A stretch of 50,868 bases of DNA from an uncultured Ignavibacteria bacterium (GCA_903862655.1 CAIOZA010000087.1:1-50868), one strand, 5' to 3'; positions 9,449 to 19,647 are shown, counted from the stretch's first letter. Numbers and translations: made by a program. The notes: generated by a model not told the origin, from the sequence alone.

Positions 9449-10444
9449 ATGCAATCTAACCAATATTCGAATAAATCATATTACGAACTATCTAAGCATA
9501 ATATGCCTCAGGTAGCACTTTTTGTAAGCCTGCTAATAATTGGTATTGTACTTGTTTTTGTCGTGCTGATGCCGATGCTAGAAGAGTTCTTCAGGGGTTT
9601 TCTTAGCGGGCAAGTCTTCAACCATGGAGAGAAAATTTCCTACGTTATTGATTCAAAGGACAATCTTCATACAACAAACTATTTCACTACTTGGTCTGTC
9701 GACATTTACAAAAATTCACCTCAAGAGTCGCGATATTGGTTCAATCCGATTCTTTCATTCTTCCCTGTGGCATTCATTATTAGTCTTTTCATGTCAATAT
9801 CTCTTGGTTCACTGATGCCTATTTCAGCCGGATTTATCCGCCAGAAAATTGAACGCGAAATTGCAAATTTTATAAACCAGATATCCGTAAATTTTTTCGG
9901 CTCGGCTTCTGACGATGAATTAGCCGAAATCGCTATGATGATCAAATCAGCTGACCTTCAGCAGATGCATGAATATACAGATGATTGGGACATCAAACTT
10001 GAAGATCTAAAAATCCTGCAAAGAGCTCTTAACTGGCGGGATTCAAATTTATTGCACAAGATTATTCATTTGAATGACGGACTCACAATGTATATGCGAT
10101 TTTACTTTACGATGAAGTATAACAATGCTGTACTAGGTCTGGTCTATATTGGTGCGGCGGTTCTCATCATAATTGTTGGTCTGCGCGGATTGAAGTTTGT
10201 CCCTCCTACTCAGCCTTCGATTGTTTTATTCGCATTAGGGCTTGAATTTACTTTGCTCGTTACATACGCTTTTACATTGATGTATACACGACAGGAAGAC
10301 GATATGGATAGTGCTGTCGGATCCGGAGGTTCAACTATGAATAGTGATTCTATGTTTATGAGCAGTGATTTCGGAACATCTCGTGAAATAGAAAAATTAT
10401 TGAGGGTTTTCATCAAATCTTCCCCCAAGAAGCCTACGAAATAA
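9449..10444 (+). CDS. integral membrane protein of unknown function
   Basis: I do not recognise the family. The 331-residue product has four likely membrane segments: about 22-46 (VALFVSLLIIGIVLVFVVLMP), 108-132 (SFFPVAFIISLFMSISLGSL), 230-250 (VLGLVYIGAAVLIIIVG) and 258-280 (IVLFALGLEFTLLVTYAF). A helical, acidic soluble stretch of roughly 100 residues lies between the second and third. The C-terminus is Ser/Gly/Met-rich and then basic, and is probably cytoplasmic. The stop lies only 6 bp before the start of the TrmH-family methyltransferase, so the two probably form an operon. Nothing in the sequence points to transport or enzymatic chemistry. Confidence 0.75.
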   Translation: MQSNQYSNKSYYELSKHNMPQVALFVSLLIIGIVLVFVVLMPMLEEFFRGFLSGQVFNHGEKISYVIDSKDNLHTTNYFTTWSVDIYKNSPQESRYWFNPILSFFPVAFIISLFMSISLGSLMPISAGFIRQKIEREIANFINQISVNFFGSASDDELAEIAMMIKSADLQQMHEYTDDWDIKLEDLKILQRALNWRDSNLLHKIIHLNDGLTMYMRFYFTMKYNNAVLGLVYIGAAVLIIIVGLRGLKFVPPTQPSIVLFALGLEFTLLVTYAFTLMYTRQEDDMDSAVGSGGSTMNSDSMFMSSDFGTSREIEKLLRVFIKSSPKKPTK

Positions 10445-10450
10445 TTAAAA

Positions 10451-11239
10451 ATGATAGAAATCACTAATATCAATGATTCTAGAATTGAATTATACAAAAG
10501 TCTGCGCTTCACACCAAAATCTCACACAGAGGCTAATGTCTTCGTTGCCGAAGCTGAAAAAGTAGTCTTGAAAATGCTAGAGAGTTCAATCGAACCTGTT
10601 TCAATATTCGCAGTCCCAGAATTTTATTCGAAATATCCAGACTTGATAGAATTAAAGAAATTTCCTGAAGACAATCTCTTTACAGCAAACAAAGAGTTTA
10701 TGAATGAAATCGTAGGTTTCCGCATTCACAGCGGCATAATGGCAATCGGGAAAATTCCTTCCGACACTCCGATTATTGAATTAGATTCTAAAATTGTAGT
10801 TTTGAATGGGATTATTGATGCTGAAAATGTTGGTGCTATCGTCAGGAATTGCGCAGCTTTCGGATTTAATTCCATAATAATTGATGAAAAAAGTTCTTCA
10901 CCTTATCTTCGAAGAGCCGTAAGGGTATCAATGGGAAACGTCTTCGAGATTAAAGTTCATCATAGCAGAGATATAATAGTTACTATAAAGGAACTGAAAC
11001 GAAATGGAAGCCAGATTGTGGTCGCTGAAATTTGCGATGAATCAATTGCTTTAGAAAAAGTAAGTTTCAGCGATAAATACTGCCTGATTTTTGGCAGTGA
11101 AGGAAATGGCATAGATCCTAAAATTTTTGACCTATGCCATCAAATAGTTCATATTCCCATTTCTAAAAATGTTCCGTCTATCAATGTCGCCGCTTCTAGT
11201 GCAGTATTCCTTAATCATCTCACGAGCAAGCTAAGCTGA
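10451..11239 (+). CDS. TrmH/SpoU-family RNA 2'-O-methyltransferase
   Basis: A SPOUT-class SAM-dependent methyltransferase of 262 residues that would methylate a ribose 2'-OH in rRNA or tRNA. The three trefoil-knot motifs are readable: [20 protein letters not shown] (motif 1, with the catalytic Asn-Arg), [11 protein letters not shown] (motif 2) and [20 protein letters not shown] (motif 3). The N-terminal 100 residues look like the RNA-binding L30e-like substrate domain. The exact target nucleotide cannot be read from sequence. It follows the membrane protein by 6 bp. Its last 20 bp overlap the 3' end of the convergent cysteine synthase-like gene. Confidence 0.9.
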   Translation: MIEITNINDSRIELYKSLRFTPKSHTEANVFVAEAEKVVLKMLESSIEPVSIFAVPEFYSKYPDLIELKKFPEDNLFTANKEFMNEIVGFRIHSGIMAIGKIPSDTPIIELDSKIVVLNGIIDAENVGAIVRNCAAFGFNSIIIDEKSSSPYLRRAVRVSMGNVFEIKVHHSRDIIVTIKELKRNGSQIVVAEICDESIALEKVSFSDKYCLIFGSEGNGIDPKIFDLCHQIVHIPISKNVPSINVAASSAVFLNHLTSKLS

Positions 11240-12338
11240 TTTTTTTGCATGCTATCGGCAAAATATTTCCCTTTGATTCGCTGTACATAGATTCTGCACA
11301 TTCCTCGCCTTCGCAGGACATGTGGCATACTCTTTTGAAAGCATGGAAGTTTAATAGTTCGACATCAACCGATAAGAAATCAGCTTTAACAGGTTCGTCT
11401 TTGAGTAAGTCTGTACTTAGATACTTTTTATTATCATCTGAAAAAACTGTAGCTATAATCGCATCATGCCCCATCTCATTCATTAGCTTCAAAGCACCGA
11501 TGAAGTTAGCCCCACTTGAAATTCCGACAGCTAATCCCAGCTCGGAAGCAAGTTTCTGAGCCATTATGATTGCGTCACCATCGTCAACAGGTATTACTTT
11601 ATTTAGCTGGTCAAGCTTAACTATTTCCGGAATAAATTCGTCAGAAATTCCCTGAATTCTGTGCTTACCTACTTTGTAACCCGTTGTCAGTGTCGGTGAA
11701 CTTGCCGGTTCGAGGGGATGAACCATGACTCCAGGATATTGCTCCTTCAGATATTTACCCACACCCATGATTGTGCCGCCAGTTCCAACACCAGCTATGA
11801 AAGCGTCCAATCTGTGTTCCCTGAAAGAAAGCTGCCACCAGATTTCTGGACCTGTGGTTAGATAGTGAGCTTCAACATTGTCGTCATTTGTAAATTGGCA
11901 TGGTAAAAAGGTATTATCCATTTCTGCGGCTAATTCTTCGGAAAATTTGATACTACCCAGAAAACCACCCTGAGCAGCTGATACAAGTCTGACATCAGCA
12001 CCAAGACTCTTCAACAAATTCTTTCTTTCCTCGCTCATCCAATCAGGCATAAAGATAGTAACGGGAAATCCCAGCGATCTGCCGATTGCTGCAAATGATA
12101 TCCCCGTATTGCCACTAGTCGCTTCAATTATTCGAGTATCGTCTTTGAGAGCTCCATTGTCGATGGCTTTTTTAATAATATGATAAGCCATTCTGTCCTT
12201 GATACTTCCAGTCAGATTGACGTGCTCAGCTTTAACAAAAATACGTCCTGGTTTACCCTTGAATTTAAAATTAATCTCCATCATCGGAGTGTTGCCAATC
12301 AAATACTTTAAGCCATCAACTCTTTTCTGAATATCCAT
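11220..12338 (-). CDS. cysteine synthase-like PLP enzyme with cysteine-rich tail
   Basis: A fold-type II PLP enzyme of the cysteine synthase/cystathionine beta-synthase group, 372 residues. [11 protein letters not shown] gives the Schiff-base Lys47, [12 protein letters not shown] is the substrate/alpha-carboxylate loop, and [12 protein letters not shown] binds the PLP phosphate. It probably makes cysteine from an activated serine plus sulfide, or a related beta-replacement product. The last 40 residues are unusual: [12 protein letters not shown] followed by two more cysteines gives Cys at 338, 342, 347, 364 and 371, suggestive of a metal or cluster site or a sulfur-carrying tail. The 3' end overlaps the convergent methyltransferase by 20 bp. 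A plain CysK ends before this tail. Confidence 0.88.
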   Translation of the reverse strand: MDIQKRVDGLKYLIGNTPMMEINFKFKGKPGRIFVKAEHVNLTGSIKDRMAYHIIKKAIDNGALKDDTRIIEATSGNTGISFAAIGRSLGFPVTIFMPDWMSEERKNLLKSLGADVRLVSAAQGGFLGSIKFSEELAAEMDNTFLPCQFTNDDNVEAHYLTTGPEIWWQLSFREHRLDAFIAGVGTGGTIMGVGKYLKEQYPGVMVHPLEPASSPTLTTGYKVGKHRIQGISDEFIPEIVKLDQLNKVIPVDDGDAIIMAQKLASELGLAVGISSGANFIGALKLMNEMGHDAIIATVFSDDNKKYLSTDLLKDEPVKADFLSVDVELLNFHAFKRVCHMSCEGEECAESMYSESKGNILPIACKKISLACS

Positions 12339-12508
12339 GCTATAATAACTTTCTGCATTTTTGATTTAATAAGACATGTAAATTAATCAATTTTTGGAAA
12401 ACATTTCTTTCGTTCTCCCTATTTATTAATTAATGGGGAGTTCTAACATTACTCGGGCTAATTGGAATTCACTAAATTTTTAATTTAATAGCATTCGAGT
12501 TGGTATGG

Positions 12509-12958
12509 TTATTTTTCAAAAGAATGGAGTGTTGTTTCCGCGTCTTTTCCGCTTATCGTGTATTCAGCCTTTTCATTAGTTTTGGTGTTGTACAGTAGTA
12601 TATGGGCAGAAATCACGTCTTCACGATGATATGCTGCTTTATTGAAAGATTTTGTCCCGTCGACGAACGCTTTATAGCAGACTATTTCGCCATCTAATGT
12701 TTGATAGAAATATATTCCATAACTATCTCCACCCATAAATTTGGTTCCGAATACAATTACTTCTCCATCTTTGTGCTTTAGTGGTTCGGGATTTGGAACG
12801 GCTGAGCTTCGAAAATCAAGAATATCAATTATAACATCTGTCATATCTGTTTTTGTTTTACAGAATGATTCTTGAGATTTTTGTGAGACTAAGTTCAAAC
12901 TGGTAATAAGAACAAAAGTTAGAATTAGTAAAAAAATCAAAGGATTTGTAGGTTTCAT
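12509..12958 (-). CDS. secreted hypothetical protein
   Basis: A 149-residue product with a signal peptide (about residues 1-25, LIFLLILTFVLITSLNLVSQ). The mature part has short beta-rich segments (GEVIVFGTKFMGGDSYGIYFYQTLDGEIVCYKAF...) and two cysteines, with no motif I recognise. It follows nadC by 21 bp on the same strand and is the last gene of a probable run from the outer-membrane protein at 15119 through maf and nadC, so it may simply ride on that transcript. Periplasmic or outer-membrane-associated location is inferred from the leader. Confidence 0.65.
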   Translation of the reverse strand: MKPTNPLIFLLILTFVLITSLNLVSQKSQESFCKTKTDMTDVIIDILDFRSSAVPNPEPLKHKDGEVIVFGTKFMGGDSYGIYFYQTLDGEIVCYKAFVDGTKSFNKAAYHREDVISAHILLYNTKTNEKAEYTISGKDAETTLHSFEK

Positions 12959-12979
12959 AAAATATCCTATCGTTTGTGT

Positions 12980-13843
12980 TTAGATACCTTCGAATTCCAT
13001 GTGGATATTGGCTCCCATGACGCTGTGAGTCAGTGCGCCGATTGAGATTGCATTAATTCCTGTGTCGACGTAATCGGATAGATTTGTCAGATTGATTCCA
13101 CCGGATGATTCTATAAATATCTCGTTCCCGTTAGGATAGGAACGAATCAGCTTAACTGCTGATATTGTTCTTTCTCTGTTCATGTTGTCGAGCAGGAAAC
13201 CATCGAGACAACACTCAAGTGCTTCTTTGATCTGATCATCGTTTTCTACTTCAAGTTCAATTGGTAATCCAAAATTTTTAGATTTGATGGTTTTGAGTGC
13301 ATTGGTTATGCTTCCGGCTGCCTGGATATGATTATCCTTAATGAGTATTCCTGAGGACAGATCGAGTCTGTGGTTGAAACCACCACCCATCGTAACGGCA
13401 TATTTTTCGAATAGACGAAGTCCTGGAGTAGTCTTGCGAGTGTCGAGTATCTTTACATTGTGTGGTGTGGCTATCTCTGAATACTTAGAGGTAAATGTGG
13501 CGATACCGGAAAGTCTCTGCATAAGATTGAGAATAGTTCTTTCCTTGGTTAGGATTTCTGCTGCATCTGTCTCGATTACAGCAATGATAGCGCCGTTCTG
13601 GACAAAGTCTCCATCATTGAAATTCTTTTTTACAAAATCACTGTAGAAAAAATATGGGAGACAGTTAGCTCCTGCAAGCACCAGATCATCTTCTGCCTGG
13701 ATAATTGCTCTAACTTTATGAGAGCTGACATAGATGCCCTCAGTTGTTTTGTCGCCATCGGGAGTGTCCTCTTGAAGAAATTCATCGATTTTTCTGAGTA
13801 TATAATCTTCTGGCAAAGTTCTGATTTGTTCGTATTCGATCAT
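12980..13843 (-). CDS. nadC: nicotinate-nucleotide diphosphorylase (carboxylating)
   Basis: Quinolinate phosphoribosyltransferase, which converts quinolinate and PRPP to nicotinate mononucleotide in de novo NAD synthesis. The 287 residues match the family length. Diagnostic motifs are DTRKTTPGLR (quinolinate/PRPP site), LIKDNHI, LPIELEVENDDQ and FIESSGGINL. The start at 13843 overlaps the end of maf by 4 bp (ATGA), indicating translational coupling. nadA and nadB are not in the window. Confidence 0.96.
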   Translation of the reverse strand: MIEYEQIRTLPEDYILRKIDEFLQEDTPDGDKTTEGIYVSSHKVRAIIQAEDDLVLAGANCLPYFFYSDFVKKNFNDGDFVQNGAIIAVIETDAAEILTKERTILNLMQRLSGIATFTSKYSEIATPHNVKILDTRKTTPGLRLFEKYAVTMGGGFNHRLDLSSGILIKDNHIQAAGSITNALKTIKSKNFGLPIELEVENDDQIKEALECCLDGFLLDNMNRERTISAVKLIRSYPNGNEIFIESSGGINLTNLSDYVDTGINAISIGALTHSVMGANIHMEFEGI

Positions 13844-14466
13844 AATGTTTCTCTAGATGGAGTTGATATTTCATTGTTAAATTTATTGAGCATGGAATAA
13901 AGCATCTCGAGCGGAAGGCCGACTATGTTGTAGTAACATCCCTCGATGTGGCTGATGAATACAGCACCCATATCATCCTGAATGCCATAAGCTCCTGCTT
14001 TGTCGAGTGGTGAACCTCCTGCCACATAGGCTTCGATCTCATGCTTTGCTAATTTTCTGAAAGTAACTTTTGTTGCTTTTACCTCAGTAGTTGACTTACC
14101 TGTTGAAGATTCGACAAGTGAAACACCAGTATAGACAATATGTGTGTTGCCACTTAGCATGTTTAGCATTCGTTGAGCATCGGCAGCGTCAATAGGTTTA
14201 TTCAAAATAGTATTATCGAGACACACTATCGTGTCTGCACCAAGAACTATCGCAGGATAATCAACTCGTGAAGCGACTTCCAGTGCTTTCTTGAGTGATA
14301 GTTGTCCTGCATAATCAACCGGGTCGATGTGAAGAGGATGTTCGGATTCATCTATTGATGAATGAATAACATCGAAATTCAGAGAAATCTGAGTAAGGAG
14401 CTTACTTCTTCTTGGCGACTGTGAAGCAAGGACTAAAGGTAGTTTCAAGTTAATAAGATCAATCAT
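13840..14466 (-). CDS. maf: Maf-family nucleotide pyrophosphatase
   Basis: Maf proteins hydrolyse non-canonical or excess NTPs to NMPs. The 208-residue product shows LVLASQSPRRSKLL at the N-terminus, VLGADTIVCLD (catalytic Asp region) and SPLDKAGAYGIQDDMGA. The DKAGAYGIQ form is typical of the YhdE-type dTTP/UTP pyrophosphatase subgroup. It overlaps nadC by 4 bp and follows the outer-membrane protein gene by 17 bp, so all are probably in one operon. The dTTP/UTP preference is inferred from motif style. Confidence 0.94.
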   Translation of the reverse strand: MIDLINLKLPLVLASQSPRRSKLLTQISLNFDVIHSSIDESEHPLHIDPVDYAGQLSLKKALEVASRVDYPAIVLGADTIVCLDNTILNKPIDAADAQRMLNMLSGNTHIVYTGVSLVESSTGKSTTEVKATKVTFRKLAKHEIEAYVAGGSPLDKAGAYGIQDDMGAVFISHIEGCYYNIVGLPLEMLYSMLNKFNNEISTPSRETL

Positions 14467-14483
14467 TAAATTCAGTAGATTTT

Positions 14484-15119
14484 TTAGTTAAAGTAAAAAG
14501 TAAGTATAAATCCAAGCCCACCTAATCCGGTTTTAATATCGAAAGTGGAAGGGAAATCGCGCGTCTGCTCTGATGTTCCAAACTTATATAGTGTGCTGCC
14601 AGAGCTATACACAAAGCTAAGCGAATACTCCAGAGAAAGACTCAGGCTATTCACCGGGAACCACTCTGCTCCTGCGAATATTGCACCTCCGAATTGATAT
14701 ATTTTTGATGTAATTGACTGATTCTTGTTATTGATACCTGAAGTATCACGGTTCTCGTAAGATGTGATTAATTCAGCACCGTAGTATGCGATTATATTCC
14801 AGCCTCTAGCCGCATCGGTTCTTATTCCTGGAGTCAAACTTAAACTATAATTTGTTTCTGAGTAAGCTGATTCTGTATTGTCGGGCTTTGGCAAGGAAGA
14901 TGACCAATAACTTAGACCAATTGGAAGTCTTATAGCAGTACTTTTATTAATAAAAAACTGATATCCGACTCCGCCCTTGAAATTTCCGGGAGTGATGCTC
15001 GCACCTGCAAAATTGAACATGAGTGACTGATTGCCCATTCTGAGCGTGTCTGCAAGTTCAGCAGATGTTACATTAAGTGAAATTGTGATTAATAGAATTA
15101 ATATTATTCGTAAATTCAT
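14484..15119 (-). CDS. outer-membrane beta-barrel protein
   Basis: A 211-residue product with a cleavable signal peptide (residues 1-20, LRIILILLITISLNVTSA). Alternating amphipathic strands rich in Gly, Tyr, Ser and Thr follow (for example YGAELITSYENRD, SLSLEYSLSFVYSSGS), and it ends in an aromatic residue-rich strand (LGGLGFILTFYFN), as in small outer-membrane barrels assembled by BAM. No specific porin family is recognised. It is first in the minus-strand run OM protein, maf, nadC, hypothetical. Function is unknown. Confidence 0.75.
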   Translation of the reverse strand: MNLRIILILLITISLNVTSAELADTLRMGNQSLMFNFAGASITPGNFKGGVGYQFFINKSTAIRLPIGLSYWSSSLPKPDNTESAYSETNYSLSLTPGIRTDAARGWNIIAYYGAELITSYENRDTSGINNKNQSITSKIYQFGGAIFAGAEWFPVNSLSLSLEYSLSFVYSSGSTLYKFGTSEQTRDFPSTFDIKTGLGGLGFILTFYFN

Positions 15120-15241
15120 TATCTTTTAGTTAATATTGAAAAATCTTTTTGAAAAAATAACAAAAAAATTATAATTTTCTATTATTAGTAAGTCAAATTA
15201 ATCAAATATTTAGACTTAACCATTATACGAAGGAGAAAATC

Positions 15242-15922
15242 ATGTTGAAGTTAACCTACTTAAGTCATTCAAGTTTCCTTCTTGACGATGGAAACGAAAA
15301 GCTTATAATTGATCCGTTCATAACGGGCAATCCCAATAGTCCAATCAAAAATGTGGGCGACATCAAGGTTAATTACATTGTGCTGACACATGCTCACGGG
15401 GATCATCTGGGAGATGGAATCGAAATATCAAAAGCATGTGGAGCCACTATTATAGCCGTTAACGAACTGGCAAATTATGTCGCAGATAAGGGCGCAAAGG
15501 CACACAACATGCACATTGGTGGCGGTTGGAATTTTAGTTTCGGCAGACTTAAATTCACCATAGCTCACCATGGATCAGCCACTCCAGATGGAAAGTATAT
15601 GGGAGAGCCTGCAGGGGTTGTGATTAAGATGGGTGGAAAAACTTTATATCATACAGGAGATACCGGATTGTTCCTTGATATGAAGTTAATTGGTGAAAGA
15701 GATAAGATTGATCTGCTTTGCGTGCCAATTGGTGATAATTTCACAATGGGGATAGACGATGCTGTGAAAGCAACTGAGTTTGTCAATCCGGCTCTCGCCA
15801 TACCGATGCACTACAATACATTTAAAATAATTGAAGCTGATCCGCACGAATTCGTTGTGAAGGTTAAGAGTATTCGTATCAATGGCCAGGTAATGGAATT
15901 CGGGCAGACATTACAATTCTAA
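15242..15922 (+). CDS. UPF0173-type metal-dependent hydrolase
   Basis: A metallo-beta-lactamase-fold protein of 226 residues. LSHSSFLL and LIIDPFITGNPNSP at the N-terminus are typical of the UPF0173/UlaG-like group. THAHGDHLGDG is the HxHxDH metal motif, with further ligands in AHHGSA, HTGDTG (Asp) and PMHYNT (His). It is expected to be cytoplasmic with two metal ions, but no substrate is established. AAGGAGAAAATC gives a good ribosome-binding site before the ATG. The GNAT acetyltransferase starts 6 bp after the stop, so they are likely co-transcribed. Confidence 0.92.
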   Translation: MLKLTYLSHSSFLLDDGNEKLIIDPFITGNPNSPIKNVGDIKVNYIVLTHAHGDHLGDGIEISKACGATIIAVNELANYVADKGAKAHNMHIGGGWNFSFGRLKFTIAHHGSATPDGKYMGEPAGVVIKMGGKTLYHTGDTGLFLDMKLIGERDKIDLLCVPIGDNFTMGIDDAVKATEFVNPALAIPMHYNTFKIIEADPHEFVVKVKSIRINGQVMEFGQTLQF

Positions 15923-15928
15923 TGAAAG

Positions 15929-16483
15929 ATGAGACCTGAATTTAGAATAAATACAGCACGGCTTATTCTCCGACCATACACGATGGAGGATGTCGATAAT
16001 TTGTTTGCTCTATGGGGTGATCCGGATGTTATGAGACTCATCCCAGAGAGCGTTGCTGAACGTGAATTCATTGCAACTATAATGCCTTACATCGTTCATA
16101 GCTTTGCTGACTGTCAACCGGAAAATTTTAATAACTTTGGAATGATGGTTACACTGCCTGATACTGGAGAAGTCATTGGCTGGTGCGGCTTGATAAAGAT
16201 GTTCCCTTTCCCTGAGAATGTCGAGTTATATGTTGGGTTTGCCAAGCCATACTGGGGCAAAGGATATGCAGAGGAAGTGGCAGAAGCGTTAATGGATTAT
16301 GGATTCAATGTCTTTGGATTCGATGAAATAACTGCTGTAGTTGTACCCGAACACAATGCATCGAAACATATTCTCGAAAAATTGGGAATGGAATTCAGAT
16401 ATATTGTGACTGGCTCCCCTGAACAATGGAAATATTATGATGGATTATTGCTATATTCGAAGAAGAAAATTCTATCAAGCTAA
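15929..16483 (+). CDS. GNAT-family N-acetyltransferase (RimJ/RimL type)
   Basis: An acetyl-CoA-dependent acyltransferase of 184 residues. The start INTARLILRPYTMEDVDNLFALWGDPDVM is the RimJ/RimL signature. VELYVGFAKPYWGKGYAEEVAEALMDYGF carries the acetyl-CoA pyrophosphate loop (here PYWGKGYA), and PEHNASKHILEKLGMEF is the conserved C-terminal element. Substrate could be a ribosomal protein, another protein N-terminus or a small amine; it cannot be told from sequence. It sits 6 bp after the UPF0173 gene. Confidence 0.9.
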   Translation: MRPEFRINTARLILRPYTMEDVDNLFALWGDPDVMRLIPESVAEREFIATIMPYIVHSFADCQPENFNNFGMMVTLPDTGEVIGWCGLIKMFPFPENVELYVGFAKPYWGKGYAEEVAEALMDYGFNVFGFDEITAVVVPEHNASKHILEKLGMEFRYIVTGSPEQWKYYDGLLLYSKKKILSS

Positions 16484-16701
16484 AACCATTAGCTGCTCTC
16501 ACAAGTAACTGTGTTATGGGACATAAAGAGTCCAATTTATAGTATCGGTTAAAAAATTGTTACATTGCAGAAGAAAGTTATCTAAAAATTTATATTTATC
16601 ACCCTAATTTTCAAAATTCAACTTTTTAAATTTTTATTATGTTCTTCTGTTTTGTACTTTTGCCTATGAAAAATGAATAAATTAATAAATCTATCAAATC
16701 T

Positions 16702-18684
16702 ATGAGTGAATCAATCAATAGCCTAAAAAATGAAAAAATAGAAAAAAGCTTGCCAAAGTTTGGATTAATTGGTATAATTATTACAATGGGCATTGTATAT
16801 GGAGACATTGGTACATCTCCACTATATGTAATGAATGCATTAATTGATGGAACAAGACTTTCTCCAGATTTCATTATCGGTGCCATTTCCTGTGTAATTT
16901 GGACATTAACTTTTCAAACTACTATTAAATATGTTTTAATTACATTAAAAGCACATAATAATGGTGAGGGTGGGATATTAGCTCTGTATGCTTTACAGCG
17001 AAAGAAAAAGAAGTTTTTGTATATTTTTGCTATGATTGGAGGAGCGGCATTACTGGCGGATGGGGTAATAACACCTGCAATTACAATTACTTCTGCTGTT
17101 GAAGGATTAAAGCTTATTAATCCACAAATTTCGGTAATACCTATTGTTTTAGTTATTTTTATTGTTCTGTTTTTATCTCAGCAATTTGGAACCAATATAT
17201 TAGGAAAATCCTTTGGTCCAATTATGTTAATTTGGTTTTCTGTAATTGGAACCCTAGGTTTTGTAGAAATATTTGAGTATCCCATTATATTAAAGGCATT
17301 TAATCCATACTATGTTTTTATTTTTCTCACTGAATTTCCAGAAGGATTAATATTATTAGGAGCTGTATTTCTTTGTACAACTGGTGCTGAAGCATTATAT
17401 TCAGATTTGGGGCATTGTGGTTATAAAAACATTAAAATATCTTGGATATTTGTTAAGACCACGTTGATTTTGAATTACTTAGGTCAGGGTGCATGGATTC
17501 TGACACATCCAAATCTGACAACAGCTACTACTAATCCTTTTTTCTCAATAATGCCACAATGGTTTCTTCTGCCTGGTATTATCCTTGCTACACTGGCTTC
17601 GATAATAGCCAGCCAGGCATTATTGAGCGGAACCTTTACATTAATTTCTGAAGCTATTCAATTGAATTTATGGCCTAAATTAAAAATTGAATATCCTACA
17701 CAAGTCAAAGGTCAGATGTATATTCCATTTGTCAATTGGATGTTGTTTTTTTCCTGTATTTTTGTAGTACTATTTTTTAAAGAATCTTCCAATATGGAAG
17801 CAGCATACGGATTAGCAATTACTGTCACAATGATGATGACAACCATTCTTGTAACTTATTACCTCAGATTAAATAGAAACCAAAATATTTTTATAATTTC
17901 AATATTCTTATTTGTATTTCTAACAATAGAATCTACTTTTTTATATGCCAACGTAAATAAGTTTATGCATGGAGGATGGTTTTCTATCTTATTATCTTTT
18001 GCTTTCGGTTTGATAATGTATGTATGGTTCAATGCAAGAGAAATTAAAAAAAGATATTTGCAGTTTACAAATTTATCACAGTATCTGCCTGCTATAAGCG
18101 GTTTGCAGAAAGATAAAATGGTACCATGCTTTACTTCTAACTTAGTTTATTTAACTAAATCAGATAGTCCCACTGAAATTGAGAGCAAAATTGTGTATTC
18201 AATTTTAAATAAATTCCCAAAAAGGGCTGATAAGTACTGGTTTATTCATATTAACTATACTGATGAACCAAGCGGTATTGGATATACTGTAACAAAGTTG
18301 GTACCTGATATAGTTTTTAGAATAGATTTCCATATTGGTTTCAGAATAAGTCCTAAAATTAATGTGTTTTTTCGAAAAGTTATTGAAGAAATGATTTTAA
18401 CCAAAGAAATTGACATAACAAGCAGTTTCCCTTCATTGAGAAGTCATCACATACAAGGAGATTTCAAATTTGTATTGATAGATAGGATTCATAATTACGA
18501 TTTTGATTTAAAAATCTCAGATAGATTAATAATGAAATTACAAGAATTAATAAATAAAATAAGTATTACTGATAGTAGTGCATTTGGTTTAGACACCAGT
18601 GTTGTAATTGACGAAAAAGTTCCATTGCATCATAAAAATGTAATACAAGTTGATTTACATAGAATTATGCCAAATGAAAATTAA
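16702..18684 (+). CDS. kup: KUP-family potassium uptake transporter
   Basis: A proton-coupled K+ importer of the inner membrane. The 660 residues match KUP proteins. The family hallmark GIVYGDIGTSPLYVM lies near residues 30-45, and about twelve hydrophobic helices follow up to about residue 450. GALFL-type TGAEALYSDLGHCG (substrate path) and a 200-residue cytoplasmic tail complete it. The gene is visibly AT-richer than its neighbours. A TACTTTTG -7-like box lies at 16655-16662, about 40 bp before the start, without a clear -33. It appears to be monocistronic. Confidence 0.95.
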   Translation: MSESINSLKNEKIEKSLPKFGLIGIIITMGIVYGDIGTSPLYVMNALIDGTRLSPDFIIGAISCVIWTLTFQTTIKYVLITLKAHNNGEGGILALYALQRKKKKFLYIFAMIGGAALLADGVITPAITITSAVEGLKLINPQISVIPIVLVIFIVLFLSQQFGTNILGKSFGPIMLIWFSVIGTLGFVEIFEYPIILKAFNPYYVFIFLTEFPEGLILLGAVFLCTTGAEALYSDLGHCGYKNIKISWIFVKTTLILNYLGQGAWILTHPNLTTATTNPFFSIMPQWFLLPGIILATLASIIASQALLSGTFTLISEAIQLNLWPKLKIEYPTQVKGQMYIPFVNWMLFFSCIFVVLFFKESSNMEAAYGLAITVTMMMTTILVTYYLRLNRNQNIFIISIFLFVFLTIESTFLYANVNKFMHGGWFSILLSFAFGLIMYVWFNAREIKKRYLQFTNLSQYLPAISGLQKDKMVPCFTSNLVYLTKSDSPTEIESKIVYSILNKFPKRADKYWFIHINYTDEPSGIGYTVTKLVPDIVFRIDFHIGFRISPKINVFFRKVIEEMILTKEIDITSSFPSLRSHHIQGDFKFVLIDRIHNYDFDLKISDRLIMKLQELINKISITDSSAFGLDTSVVIDEKVPLHHKNVIQVDLHRIMPNEN

Positions 18685-18851
18685 TTATCATGAAAATTGA
18701 TGAACAGATGAGGGACATAAATATATTGGCTTTATTGAAATTTTTTTCCTGTATAATTTGAACTATTTTAATTCTTATAAAAATTGTGAGGAATGAAAGA
18801 ATTTAGTAATTTCATAAAGTCTAGGAGAATAAATTAGTATTTTATATATTT

Positions 18852-19589
18852 ATGAATGCACCATTTACGAGCATATACAAAGTGCGGTCTTATGAATCTG
18901 ATCTGAATAACAAGGTTAAGATCAGCTCTATATTTGATTATATGCAGGAGTCAGCATCACTCAATGCTGAACTCTTAAAGTTTGGTTATGAGGATATGCA
19001 GAGAGAAGGTTTGTTCTGGGTTCTCTCTCGTGCTAATATAGTAATCCATGAATATCTATCTACTTGGGATGAAATCATTATTGAAACGTGGCCCAAGAGC
19101 ATTAATAGTTATTTTGCTAACCGTGACTTTCGTTTCTATAATTCGGAAAAAGTCTGTATAGGAGCTGCTACAACAGCATGGCTTATGGTTAACCGTCAAA
19201 CTCTTCGTCCCGTTAAACCTGAAAATCTACTTCATGATATACATAAATATGACATTCCTCCTGGAATAGATGAGTTTCCCGAGAAAATTCCCGAACCGAA
19301 ATCGAAAACATTGTCATCAGAATTCAATATTGGATATAAGGATATAGATATCAACCAGCACACGAACAATGCCCGGTATATAGATTACCTTCAGGACTGC
19401 TGTGTGCAAAAGTTCTCTCAGAACAAGCAAATTGAATCTATGCAGATTAATTTCCTATATCAAACCAGAATTGGTGACACAATTCGATTATTTGTCAATG
19501 AAGATGAGCAACATCCTTATAAATCCTATATTGAAGCGGAGAACCAGGAAAAAGTCAAAGTGTTCAATTCAATCTTAAACTGGAAATAA
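18852..19589 (+). CDS. acyl-ACP thioesterase
   Basis: Releases fatty acids from acyl carrier protein. The 245 residues contain two hot-dog folds. The first (about 5-125) has the long-helix segment SIFDYMQESASLNAELLKFGY and FWVLSRANIVIHEYLSTWDEIIIETWP. The second begins near 150, with the catalytic-type sequence YKDIDINQHTNNARYIDYLQD containing the Asn-x-His pair of FatA/FatB-like bacterial thioesterases. Chain-length preference cannot be read. The MFS transporter follows 58 bp downstream on the same strand. Confidence 0.92.
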   Translation: MNAPFTSIYKVRSYESDLNNKVKISSIFDYMQESASLNAELLKFGYEDMQREGLFWVLSRANIVIHEYLSTWDEIIIETWPKSINSYFANRDFRFYNSEKVCIGAATTAWLMVNRQTLRPVKPENLLHDIHKYDIPPGIDEFPEKIPEPKSKTLSSEFNIGYKDIDINQHTNNARYIDYLQDCCVQKFSQNKQIESMQINFLYQTRIGDTIRLFVNEDEQHPYKSYIEAENQEKVKVFNSILNWK

Positions 19590-19647
19590 TCTAAGCACAT
19601 TTCAATTTTCATTAGACTACATTTTATGCATTGACTTTTAGGACAAC

